Below, piece after piece: positions 18,296-25,736 of a stretch of DNA of 45,201 bases. Made by a program: the position numbers and the translations under genes. How positions within the stretch are numbered: the stretch's first letter is position 1; every line of letters begins with the position of its first letter. Below the pieces are notes generated by a model that did not search any database, was not told the origin of the DNA, and saw nothing but the letters and a program-made list of their open reading frames with translations. The stretch is from Bacteroidaceae bacterium (GTDB taxonomy: Bacteria > Bacteroidota > Bacteroidia > Bacteroidales > Bacteroidaceae): NCBI GenBank assembly GCA_017429525.1, contig JAFROT010000041.1:1-45201 (forward strand). Direction: 5' to 3'.

Positions 18296-19627
18296 TTATA
18301 TTCCTAATTCTCCGCCTTCGTAGAAGCGCAGTAGTTGAGTGTTGAGAATCGTCGTATATTTGCTTTGCAGTTTGTTTTGCTGAGCTTGCAGCAGGTTGTC
18401 GCGAGCTTGCAGCAGGTCGACGATATTCTTCAGCCCGGCCTTGAACTGCTCATTGATGAGTTCGTAGTTGGTCTCTTGGCTCTTGACGGCAGCGTCAGCG
18501 CTGATGAATCGCTGCTGTGCGCTCGTAGCTTGCAGCCAGATGTTCTCAATCGTGGAGCCGAGCGCCGTCTGCTTGTCCAGGAGGTCAAGGGCAGCCGTCG
18601 TCTTGTTGATCTTGGCACGTTCTACGTTTGTCTTGTTGCGGCGGTTGTCGAAGATAGGCACGCTCACGCCGAGGCCCACGCTTCCGTTCAGGTTGCGCTT
18701 GAGTTGTTCGCCAAAGCCGTCGTTCGAGGCGCTGTAGTGGCTGTCGCCCACGCCGGCATTGATGCTGATGCTGGGCAGGTAGCCGCGGCGGGCAATGTCA
18801 AGTTGCAGGTTGGCAGCGTCAGCTTGCAGCTGGGCGGCACGCATCTCAGGACGTGTGTTGAGGGCTTGTGCGTAGACTTCAGCTTTGTCGGGGATAGGCT
18901 GCAGAGCCTGGGCATCGGCCATTTCCTCGCCGGCCACGTCGAAGGGCGTGTTGATGTCCAGCTGAAGGAGGGATTTCAACTGACGCTTGTAGCCGTCGAT
19001 CTGCGTCTGGGCGTTCACGACGTCATACTGCGTCTGCGCCACTTGCGACTCCAACTGGGCCACGTCGGCCTTGGCCAGGTCGCCTACTTTGTAGCGCTCC
19101 TGTCCGCGCTCCAACTGCTGCTGGGCCGTGGCGGCCAACTGCTCGTTGACGTGTTTGGCCTCTATCGTGTAGAGAATCTGGACGTATAGCTGTGCAATCT
19201 GTTCTTGGATGCTCTTCAGCGTCTGCTCGGTCTGTACCGCGGTCAACTCGGTCTGCACCTTCTGCGCCTGGATGTTCTTGTGGTTGATGCCACCGTTCCA
19301 GACGGTCCAGTTGGCATTCAGCCCGTAGGAGCCGTTCTCCGTCACCTTGTTGTTGGTGCTGGTGGCCATGCCGTTCTGCACGATGACGGTGGCCTCCTGG
19401 AACGGACGATAGCCCACACCCTGGCTCATGGAGAACGAGAGGCTGGGGAAGAGGGCAGCTTGCGACATCTTCAGCTGTTCGGCTGCATCAAGCTCAGAGA
19501 GGCGATTCTTCTGGAGTGTGATATTATTCTCGGCGGCATAGTCGAGACAACGTTGCAGTGTCCATGGCTCAGCACTTGCGCTGATGGCAGCCAATGCGCA
19601 CGCAACGGATAAAAGTAGTTTTCTCAT
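18296..19627 (-). CDS. TolC-like outer-membrane efflux protein
   Basis: 443 residues with a signal peptide (MRKLLLSVACALAAISASA) and two copies of the OEP coiled-coil/beta motif. The helical regions contain the expected heptads (ERYKVGDLAKADVAQLESQVAQTQYDVVNAQTQ and the second copy QFKAGLKNIVDLLQARDNLLQAQQN). It forms the trimeric exit duct for the MacAB-like pump encoded downstream. I chose the Met at 19627 because the -7 box at 19698-19705 puts the transcript start near 19691 and because it gives a proper signal peptide; the longer frame from 19669 does not. First gene of the minus-strand export operon. Confidence 0.93.
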   Translation of the reverse strand: MRKLLLSVACALAAISASAEPWTLQRCLDYAAENNITLQKNRLSELDAAEQLKMSQAALFPSLSFSMSQGVGYRPFQEATVIVQNGMATSTNNKVTENGSYGLNANWTVWNGGINHKNIQAQKVQTELTAVQTEQTLKSIQEQIAQLYVQILYTIEAKHVNEQLAATAQQQLERGQERYKVGDLAKADVAQLESQVAQTQYDVVNAQTQIDGYKRQLKSLLQLDINTPFDVAGEEMADAQALQPIPDKAEVYAQALNTRPEMRAAQLQADAANLQLDIARRGYLPSISINAGVGDSHYSASNDGFGEQLKRNLNGSVGLGVSVPIFDNRRNKTNVERAKINKTTAALDLLDKQTALGSTIENIWLQATSAQQRFISADAAVKSQETNYELINEQFKAGLKNIVDLLQARDNLLQAQQNKLQSKYTTILNTQLLRFYEGGELGI

Positions 19628-19697
19628 TATTCGTAATGTTCTGTCTTGTGAATGATTTTCAGAGTCCAATCGGTTACGCTTTTACGCAAAAACCGTA

Positions 19698-19705
19698 CAA
19701 AGGTA
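19698..19705 (-). promoter_or_regulatory. Promoter of the efflux operon, -7 box TACCTTTG
   Basis: Perfect TAnnTTTG on the minus strand, about 70 bases before the TolC-like start. It should drive the outer-membrane, adaptor, ATPase and permease genes. It is back to back with the MATE promoter about 100 bp away. Confidence 0.65.
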
Positions 19706-19776
19706 GTCTTTTTTCTTCTTAAATGACAAAAATGCTTGCCGAAAGTTTAATGTTTAAAGGAGTTTAACGCAAATTA

Positions 19777-19808
19777 TTGTATTATGACGCAAAAACGTTG
19801 TACTTTTG
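19777..19808 (+). promoter_or_regulatory. MATE gene promoter: TTG, 21-bp spacer, TACTTTTG
   Basis: TACTTTTG at 19801-19808 matches the -7 consensus, and TTG at 19777-19779 fits a -33 element. The start codon at 19825 is only 17 bases beyond the -7 box, which gives a very short leader and rules out the Met at 19777. Confidence 0.7.
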
Positions 19809-19824
19809 TGCCCGCAAAAATCCT

Positions 19825-21249
19825 ATGGCAAGCATAAAAGACCAACTTCTGCTGCGCATTCGCGAGCATGGCAAGTTGTCGACCGCAGAACAACTGCGGT
19901 TGACGATTCTCTTGTCCCTGCCCGCCATCTTGTCTCAGCTGTCCAGCATCCTGATGTTCTACATCGACGATGCCATGGTCGGCTCGCTCGGTGCGCGCGC
20001 CTCGGCCAGCATCGGAATCGTGGCCACTTCGATGTGGCTCTTCTGGAGCATCATCTCCTGCGCCGCCACGGGCTTCTCCGTGCAGGTGGCCCATCGCGTC
20101 GGAGCCAACGACCTGGAGGGTTCACGCAAGGTGTTTCGTCAGAGCTTGCTCGCCTCGTTGGTGCTGTCGGTCGTCACCGGTATCGTTGGAGCTCTCATCG
20201 CACCCTCTTTGCCCCATTGGTTAGGCGGCGAGCCCGACATCTGCCGGGATGCCTCCACCTATTTTCTCATCTTCACCCTCGGCGCTCCGTTGGCGATGGT
20301 CGACATGCTGGCCAGCGCAATGTTGCGCTGTGCGGGCAACATTAAAGTACCTTCGTTGGCCAACGTCGTCATGTGCATCCTCGACGTGGGGTTCAACTTC
20401 TTCCTTATATTCCCTACGCGCACGATCGTTCTCTTTGGCCATTCCGTCCTCATCCCCGGCGCAGGGCTCGGTGTGGCAGGCGCTGCTATCGGCACGCTCA
20501 CGGCCGAAGCGTTCATCGCCCTCTATCTGTTGTGGTTCGCTGCCGTGCGCTGTCCTGAGCTTCGGCTCTTTGGCGAGCGCGGGTCGTTTCTCACAGAGCG
20601 TCCCATCCTCCGTGAGGCCGGCAATATCGCAGGGCCGATCTTCTTGCAGCGTGTGCTGATGAACGTGGCGCAGATCACCATCACTGTTATCGTTGCACCC
20701 CTTGGTGCCGTGGCGATTGCGGCCAATGCCTTGGGCATCACGGCTGAGAGCCTCTGCTATATGCCTGGCTACGGCATCGGTGAGGCGGCCACGACGCTTG
20801 TCGGACAGAGCATAGGTGCAGGCCGGCGCCGTCTGACAGAGCGCTTTGCTTGGATGACCACCCTCTTGGGCATCGGCGTGATGACGCTCATGGGAGCCGT
20901 GATGTACGTGGCGGCTCCTCTGATGATGGCCTCACTGACGCCTGACGAGGCGGTGCGCCAACTCGGTACGGAATGTTTGCGCATCGAGGCATGGGCCGAG
21001 CCGGGCTTTGCCGCCAGTATCGTAGCGATGAGCTGTTTCGTAGGTGCGGGCGACACGCGTAAGCCTGCCTTCCTCAATCTGTTCTCGATGTGGGCCGTTC
21101 GTGTCACGCTGGCCGCCCTCCTCGCGCCCCGCTACGGCCTCCACGGCGTATGGCTCGGCATGGCCATCGAGCTCACCTTCCGCGGCATCATCTTCCTCGC
21201 CCGTCTCAAGTGGGGCCATTGGATGAAACGGCTGAATATTACCAGATAA
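19825..21249 (+). CDS. MATE family efflux transporter
   Basis: 474 residues, twelve predicted membrane segments in two six-helix halves, typical MATE/NorM-DinF size. N-half: LSLPAILSQLSSILMFYIDDAMVGSLG, the usual MATE opening with a membrane Asp. C-half: GPIFLQRVLMNVAQITITVIVAPLG, and GYGIGEAATTLVGQSIGAGR, a well-conserved MATE loop. It is an inner-membrane exporter of cationic drugs or metabolites driven by Na+ or H+; the substrate is not deducible. Start chosen from promoter spacing (see the promoter entry). Followed 61 bp later by the DUF3737 gene in the same direction. Confidence 0.95.
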   Translation: MASIKDQLLLRIREHGKLSTAEQLRLTILLSLPAILSQLSSILMFYIDDAMVGSLGARASASIGIVATSMWLFWSIISCAATGFSVQVAHRVGANDLEGSRKVFRQSLLASLVLSVVTGIVGALIAPSLPHWLGGEPDICRDASTYFLIFTLGAPLAMVDMLASAMLRCAGNIKVPSLANVVMCILDVGFNFFLIFPTRTIVLFGHSVLIPGAGLGVAGAAIGTLTAEAFIALYLLWFAAVRCPELRLFGERGSFLTERPILREAGNIAGPIFLQRVLMNVAQITITVIVAPLGAVAIAANALGITAESLCYMPGYGIGEAATTLVGQSIGAGRRRLTERFAWMTTLLGIGVMTLMGAVMYVAAPLMMASLTPDEAVRQLGTECLRIEAWAEPGFAASIVAMSCFVGAGDTRKPAFLNLFSMWAVRVTLAALLAPRYGLHGVWLGMAIELTFRGIIFLARLKWGHWMKRLNITR

Positions 21250-21257
21250 CGCAATGT

Positions 21258-21294
21258 CGAAATCCCGAAATCCCGAAATCCCGAAATCCCGAAA
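21258..21294. repeat. 8-bp tandem repeat (CGAAATCC), four and a half units
   Basis: CGAAATCC repeats four times (21258-21289) and a partial CGAAA follows. It lies between the MATE stop and the DUF3737 start. An ATG at 21254 would translate it as extra N-terminal residues, which I consider unlikely. Confidence 0.85.
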
Positions 21295-21310
21295 AATAAG
21301 CTTCAACTAT

Positions 21311-22162
21311 ATGCAACTCATTAAAGATCAAACATTCGGAGGCGAGCGCCCGTTGTTCGCCATCCACGACACACGACTGGAGAACGTAACCATCACTGAG
21401 GGCGAGAGCGGCATCAAATGCTGCCAGCGCCTCGAGGCCGACCATTGCCGTTTCATCGGCAAATATCCTTGGTGGCATGTCGACGGCTCGCTGATCACCA
21501 ACTGCTTCTTCGAGGTCGGTTCCCGCTCGGCTATCTGGTACTCCAATGATATGACGATGCGCGACACCATCATCGATGCACCTAAGTTCTTCCGCGAGAT
21601 GCGCGGCCTCACCCTCGAGAACGTGCAGCTCAACGATGCCGACGAGACTTTCTGGCGCGTCACCGATCTCAAGGTCCGCAACGTCCGTCTCCACGAGGGC
21701 ACCTATCCCTTCATGTTCTGCGAGAACGTTGATGTCGACGGCCTCGAGAGCGATTCCAAGTATGTCTTCCAGTACGTCAAGAACGCTGTCATTCGCAACG
21801 CACACATTGTCACTAAGGATGCTTTCTGGGAGACCGAGAACGTCACCATCTACGATTCCCACCTCGATGGCGAGTACATCGGTTGGCACTCCAAGAACCT
21901 GCGTCTCGTGCGCTGTCATATCGCCGGCGAGCAACCCCTCTGCTACATCGACGGCCTCACCCTCGATGACTGCACCTTCGACCCCGCTTGCGACCGTGCT
22001 TTCGAGGATAGCAGCAATATCGACGCCTCTATCCGCGGTGCCATCACCGAGATCAAGAACCCCATCAGCGGGCGCATCACGGCTGACGCTGTCGGGCACG
22101 TCACCATTGACGAGCACATCAAACAACCTGCCAACTGCGAGATCATCATCCGTCAGGCATAG
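21311..22162 (+). CDS. DUF3737 protein, beta-helix repeat fold
   Basis: 283 residues. Throughout, short strands of about 20 residues recur with alternating hydrophobics (LENVTITEG, LEADHCRFIGKYPWWHVDG, MTMRDTIIDAPKFFREM, LTLENVQLNDADETFW, LRLVRCHIAGEQPLCY), which is the right-handed parallel beta-helix pattern of the DUF3737 family. There is no signal peptide, so it is probably cytoplasmic. Function is unknown. The Met at 21311 matches the usual family start (QLIKDQTFGGERPLF); the longer frame from 21254 would translate the 8-bp repeat. Probably cotranscribed with the MATE gene. Confidence 0.88.
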   Translation: MQLIKDQTFGGERPLFAIHDTRLENVTITEGESGIKCCQRLEADHCRFIGKYPWWHVDGSLITNCFFEVGSRSAIWYSNDMTMRDTIIDAPKFFREMRGLTLENVQLNDADETFWRVTDLKVRNVRLHEGTYPFMFCENVDVDGLESDSKYVFQYVKNAVIRNAHIVTKDAFWETENVTIYDSHLDGEYIGWHSKNLRLVRCHIAGEQPLCYIDGLTLDDCTFDPACDRAFEDSSNIDASIRGAITEIKNPISGRITADAVGHVTIDEHIKQPANCEIIIRQA

Positions 22163-22172
22163 CTGTAAAAAC

Positions 22173-22207
22173 CGATTCGTCGTTCATCTTTCGTCTTTCG
22201 TCATTCA
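22173..22207. repeat. Diverged heptamer repeat
   Basis: On the minus strand this reads as GAATGAC GAAAGAC GAAAGAT GAACGAC GAATCG, the same heptamer family as at 14800. It occupies the 48-bp gap before the aminotransferase start, so it lies in the leader or in a read-through region. Confidence 0.6.
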
Positions 22208-22210
22208 ACT

Positions 22211-23383
22211 ATGGACTACAATTTCGATCAACTCATCCAGCGCCGCGGCACCCATTGCGTCAAGTGGGACGAGGCCTCTGAAGGCGAACTGCCCATGTGG
22301 GTTGCCGACATGGACTTCGAGACGGCCCCCTGCGTCCGCGAAGCCGTGCAGCGTCGTGCTCAGCATGGCGTCTATGCCTACAACCTGATCCCTGACTCCT
22401 TCTACGAGGCCATCACTTGGTGGAACAGCCATCGCCATGGCTGGGCTCCGCGTCGTGAGTGGATGCTCTACACCAGCGGTGTCGTTCCGGCCTTCTCGGC
22501 CATCATTCAGGCTTTGGTCAGCCCCTCCGAGAGCGTGCTCTTCTTCACGCCCGCCTACAACTGCTTCTTCTCCAGCGTACGCAACAATGGCAGTCGTGCC
22601 GTCGAGTTCCCGCTCACATGGACGCCGGCCGACGAGACTTATACCATCGACTTCGAGGCCCTCGAGCAGACCATCGCGCGCGAGCGCCCGCGCTTGTTCC
22701 TTTTTTGTAATCCTCACAACCCCAGCGGGCGCGTGTGGACGCTCCAGGAATTGCAACGCGTGGCCGACTTGTGCCGGCGCTACGACATGATCCTGCTCTC
22801 CGACGAGATCCATTGCGAGTTCGTCGACCCGCAGCTCGGACGTCGCTATCTGCCTTTTGCTCCGATAGCCGACGAGGCGGGGTGCCAGTGGGTGATCGCC
22901 AATGCTCCCAACAAGGCCTTCAACACGGCCGGCCTGATGACGGCGTACATCATCACGCGCTTCGATGATCTCCGTGAGCGCATCGACCGCACCATCAACA
23001 TCAACGAGATATGCGATATCAACTGCTTCAGCTTTGTAGCACTTGAGGCGGCTTATACGCCTGAGGGCGAGGCTTGGCTCGATGCCCTCGTCGACTATAT
23101 CTACGATGGCTACCGTTATTTCCATCGTGAGATGAAGGCGGCCTTCCCCGACCTTCCCATCGCTCCGCTCGAAGGCACTTATCTGGCATGGATGGACGTC
23201 ACGGCCTTCCCCCTCACGTCCGACGAGATTTCCGCCCGTCTGCGTGCCGAACAGAAAGTGTGGATCAATGGTGGCGAGATGTACGGCCAGCAAGGATTCA
23301 TGCGCATCAATCTCGCCACGCAACGTGCTCGTCTCGTCGAGGGTACGCGACGCATCATCGAGGGCCTGCGTGCCTTGCAGTAG
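22211..23383 (+). CDS. MalY/PatB-type PLP enzyme (cystathionine beta-lyase-like)
   Basis: 390 residues, fold type I PLP enzyme, cytoplasmic. Family signatures: opening NFDQLIQRRGTHCVKWD, LPMWVADMDFETAP, the aromatic VYAYNLIPDSFYEAI, SDEIHCEF (PLP-binding Asp) and the Schiff-base Lys235 in NAPNKAFNTAGL. The last differs slightly from the usual SxSKTFNxAGL (Asn-Lys-Ala), but the lysine is in place. Likely reaction: C-S lyase on cystathionine or a related S-linked amino acid, releasing pyruvate and ammonia; aminotransferase activity is an alternative. A strong hairpin terminator follows. Confidence 0.92.
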   Translation: MDYNFDQLIQRRGTHCVKWDEASEGELPMWVADMDFETAPCVREAVQRRAQHGVYAYNLIPDSFYEAITWWNSHRHGWAPRREWMLYTSGVVPAFSAIIQALVSPSESVLFFTPAYNCFFSSVRNNGSRAVEFPLTWTPADETYTIDFEALEQTIARERPRLFLFCNPHNPSGRVWTLQELQRVADLCRRYDMILLSDEIHCEFVDPQLGRRYLPFAPIADEAGCQWVIANAPNKAFNTAGLMTAYIITRFDDLRERIDRTININEICDINCFSFVALEAAYTPEGEAWLDALVDYIYDGYRYFHREMKAAFPDLPIAPLEGTYLAWMDVTAFPLTSDEISARLRAEQKVWINGGEMYGQQGFMRINLATQRARLVEGTRRIIEGLRALQ

Positions 23384-23398
23384 CACAAGAGTCTTGAA

Positions 23399-23467
23399 CC
23401 AAAAGGAAGCACCGCAATTGGATGCGCGAGTAAGCGTAATCATTTCCAATTGCGGTGCTTCTTTTGG
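23399..23467. terminator. Long bidirectional hairpin terminator
   Basis: The left arm (23399-23422, starting CCAAAAGGAAGCACCG) and right arm (23445-23467) are complementary over 23 pairs with one bulge, around a 22-base loop. It lies between the convergent PLP-enzyme and umuD-like genes. The stem is longer than most terminators, but the A and T ends fit use in both directions. Confidence 0.75.
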
Positions 23468-23518
23468 GGAGGTAAACAGATTGCTCATCACCCCCCTTGC
23501 GCCTCATCCCTTCTCTTC

Positions 23519-23971
23519 TCAGCCTCGATGTTTGCCAGTACTCTTGTGGATGCAGTAGGTCACGACGCCCCAGATCGTGCTGCTCTGTTCGGGTGTGATG
23601 GTGATGGGTTTGTAGGCTTCGTTGTGAGGCAGCAATCGGATTACGCCGTGCTCCCGTTGCGTCAGGTCCAGCTCTTTGATGGTGAAACCGCCATCCACGT
23701 AGGCCACTACGACATCCCCCGTCTGCGGTTCCAGCGAGCGGTCCACGACCAACAAGTCACCAGGCATATAGCCTGCATCCACCATGGAATCACCCTTCAC
23801 CCGCGCAAAGAACGTGGCCTCGCGGTTGTGGATGAGGGCTTTGTTCAGGTCGATGGCCTCCTCGTCATAGTCGGTAGCAGGAGAGGGGAACCCCGCACGA
23901 ATACCTTCGGGGAAATAGGGTAGGAGTACCTCTTCGGCCACTTCGGCAGTCAGGATTTGCAGCTCGTTCAT
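23519..23971 (-). CDS. umuD: UmuD-like S24 family autoproteolytic protein
   Basis: 150 residues from the Met at 23971. The N-terminal arm carries the Ala26-Gly27 cleavage site (GIRAGFPSPA). The protease domain has the catalytic Ser62 in KGDSMVDAGYMPGD and Lys99 in GGFTIKELD. No DNA-binding helix-turn-helix precedes it, so it is UmuD-like rather than LexA-like. After self-cleavage it would join the UmuC-like polymerase encoded next door for translesion synthesis. I reject the Met at 23998 because it lies on the -7 box. Unusually, umuD and umuC are divergent here instead of forming an operon. Confidence 0.9.
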   Translation of the reverse strand: MNELQILTAEVAEEVLLPYFPEGIRAGFPSPATDYDEEAIDLNKALIHNREATFFARVKGDSMVDAGYMPGDLLVVDRSLEPQTGDVVVAYVDGGFTIKELDLTQREHGVIRLLPHNEAYKPITITPEQSSTIWGVVTYCIHKSTGKHRG

Positions 23972-23995
23972 GGGATGAATTACTTTTTTGTGCTG

Positions 23996-24003
23996 CAAAA
24001 GTA
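23996..24003 (-). promoter_or_regulatory. umuD promoter, -7 box TACTTTTG
   Basis: Perfect TAnnTTTG on the minus strand, 25 bases before the umuD start. The near-palindrome at 24025-24036 sits where the -33 contact would be. Confidence 0.65.
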
Positions 24004-24024
24004 CAAAAAAATGTTGAATCCTGT

Positions 24025-24036
24025 TTGTCCGAACAA
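24025..24036. promoter_or_regulatory. Near-palindrome between umuD and umuC, candidate damage-response operator
   Basis: TTGTCCGAACAA is palindromic at 10 of 12 positions. It lies midway between the two divergent -7 boxes (23996-24003 and 24078-24085) and overlaps the expected -33 region of umuD. One repressor bound here could switch both genes. It does not match the E. coli LexA box; the regulator is unknown. Confidence 0.45.
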
Positions 24037-24077
24037 GAAAAATAGTGGCCGACGAGCCTTCTCGTCTTAAATTTCAC

Positions 24078-24085
24078 TACCTTTG
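24078..24085 (+). promoter_or_regulatory. umuC promoter, -7 box TACCTTTG
   Basis: TACCTTTG lies 8 bases before the umuC ATG, so the transcript would be leaderless or nearly so. No -33 box stands out. Confidence 0.55.
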
Positions 24086-24093
24086 TCCTCGCT

Positions 24094-25467
24094 ATGCTCT
24101 ACGCGCTGGTCGATTGTGACAACTGTTATGTCTCTTGCGAACGAGTCTTCAACCCCGGACTCGAAGGCAAGGCTGTCGTGGTTCTCTCGAACAACGACGG
24201 CTGTGTCGTAGCCCGCAGTCAGGAGGCTAAGGCGATAGGCATACCCGAAGGCTTGCCCTTCTTCCAGCTGTCCGAACGCTTCCCCGGGCAGGAGATTCAC
24301 GCGTTGAGCAGCAACTATACCCTCTACGGCGATATGTCGCGCCGCGTGATGAACATCCTCCGCGCCGCTGCTCCCGATATCTTCGTCTACAGTATTGACG
24401 AGGCCTTCCTGATGCTGGATGAATCGCCTTATATGCCGATGGACTACAAGGCGTGGTGCGAAGCCCTTGCCGCTAAGGTTAGGCGCTGGACTGGAATGCC
24501 TGTCAGCATCGGCATCGCCCGCACGAAGACGTTGGCCAAGGTGGCCAGCAAGTTTGCCAAGCGTTATCCAGGCTTTCACAAGTGCTGCTTCATCCAGACC
24601 GACGAACAGCGCGAGAAGGCGCTCTCGCTGTTTCCTGTTGCTGACGTATGGGGCATCGGGCGTCGCCATGCAGCCCGCCTCTTGGCCGCAGGCGTTAGGA
24701 CGGCGCTTGACTTCACGCGCCTGCCAGCTGCTTCGGTGCAGAGGTCTATGACCGTCACGGGTTTGCGCACTTGGATGGAGTTGCACGCTCGCGACTGCAT
24801 CGCGCTCGACAACCTGCCGCGCAAGCAGACCATCTGCACCTCGCGCAGTTTCCCTCACATGCTGTCGGCCCTCGACGCCCTCAAAGTAGCCGTCGCCGGC
24901 TTTGCTGCCCGCTGTGCGCAGAAACTGCGTCAGCAGAAGAGTATGGCGCAGATGGTCACCGTGTTCATGTCCACCAATCCTTTCCGCGAGGAACTGGATC
25001 AGCTCTCGCTCAGCCGAACCGTCTGCCTGCCTGCGCCCGCTCAATCCGACGCCGAAATCATAACAGCGGCTCACGAGGCGCTGGCCGACTGTCTGGAGGC
25101 GGCCCGTCGACGCCTCTCGGCCGACTATGCCGAGTTGGAATACGAACCGCAGACCATGGGCCTGCGTCCTGCCGATCATCAATGGAAGCGCGCCGGCGTC
25201 ATCGTAGGGGGCATCGTCCCCGAGACGGAGATTCAGACCTCTTTCCTCGACATCCCGCCCGTCTTGAAACAGAGGTTGCAGCAACTCTCAGCCGTTGCCG
25301 ACCGCATCAACGCCCGCTTTGGCGACGAAGCCCTGCAAGTGGCTGCAGCCCTTCGTGCCACAGACCCTGCCACCGGCAAAGCCCTGACCTTCCGCAACAG
25401 CATCCTCCACGACCGCCGCTCACCCTTCTACACCACCGACATCCGCGACATCATCGGCGTGGAATAA
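24094..25467 (+). CDS. umuC: Y-family DNA polymerase, UmuC-like subunit
   Basis: 457 residues. Catalytic acidic residues are in place: Asp7 in YALVDCDNCYVSCE and Asp102/Glu103 in YSIDEAFL. The palm/finger signature VVVLSNNDGCVVARSQEAKAIGI and the helix-hairpin-helix region VADVWGIGRRHAARLLAAGV are typical of UmuC rather than DinB. The little-finger domain follows and the C-terminus has the UmuC extension (RNSILHDRRSPFYTTDIRDI). Carries out error-prone translesion synthesis, with cleaved UmuD as partner. Divergent from umuD with a shared control region. A hairpin in the motif cluster at 25595-25644 lies downstream. Confidence 0.95.
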   Translation: MLYALVDCDNCYVSCERVFNPGLEGKAVVVLSNNDGCVVARSQEAKAIGIPEGLPFFQLSERFPGQEIHALSSNYTLYGDMSRRVMNILRAAAPDIFVYSIDEAFLMLDESPYMPMDYKAWCEALAAKVRRWTGMPVSIGIARTKTLAKVASKFAKRYPGFHKCCFIQTDEQREKALSLFPVADVWGIGRRHAARLLAAGVRTALDFTRLPAASVQRSMTVTGLRTWMELHARDCIALDNLPRKQTICTSRSFPHMLSALDALKVAVAGFAARCAQKLRQQKSMAQMVTVFMSTNPFREELDQLSLSRTVCLPAPAQSDAEIITAAHEALADCLEAARRRLSADYAELEYEPQTMGLRPADHQWKRAGVIVGGIVPETEIQTSFLDIPPVLKQRLQQLSAVADRINARFGDEALQVAAALRATDPATGKALTFRNSILHDRRSPFYTTDIRDIIGVE

Positions 25468-25586
25468 GGACTAATTTGAATTGAGGCTTCAATCCGCGCT
25501 CAATCCTTCTTATTGATCGAAGTCCTTTTTCCAGCGTTTGATGATACCTCTCTTCCTATTTTTCTCCTATAATTTGCTCAATTTTG

Positions 25587-25675
25587 CCTTCACACCTTCA
25601 CCGCTCTTGCAAGATGCTGATAATCTTGCAGGTAGCGGTGAAGGATGGGTGAAGGATACCCCTGTTGGGTGAAAG
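25587..25675. repeat. CCTTCAC/GTGAAGG motif cluster A (left end of the VirE unit)
   Basis: CCTTCAC at 25587 and 25595 (8-bp spacing), then GTGAAGG at 25638 and 25649 and GTGAAAG at 25669. Between them, CCTTCACCGCT (25595-25605) pairs with AGCGGTGAAGG (25634-25644), and TGCAAGAT (25608) pairs with ATCTTGCA (25623), giving a 19-bp two-part hairpin. The same layout, including GGTAG(G)CGGTGAAGGAT, recurs inverted at 28692-28782 on the other side of the VirE/DUF6078 pair. The rest of 25468-25736 holds no gene. Confidence 0.75.
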
Positions 25676-25736
25676 ATAAACCCTCAAAAAGGGCGTTTTG
25701 TTCAAAACACGACTATTGCCTGATGCGGAGTCTACG

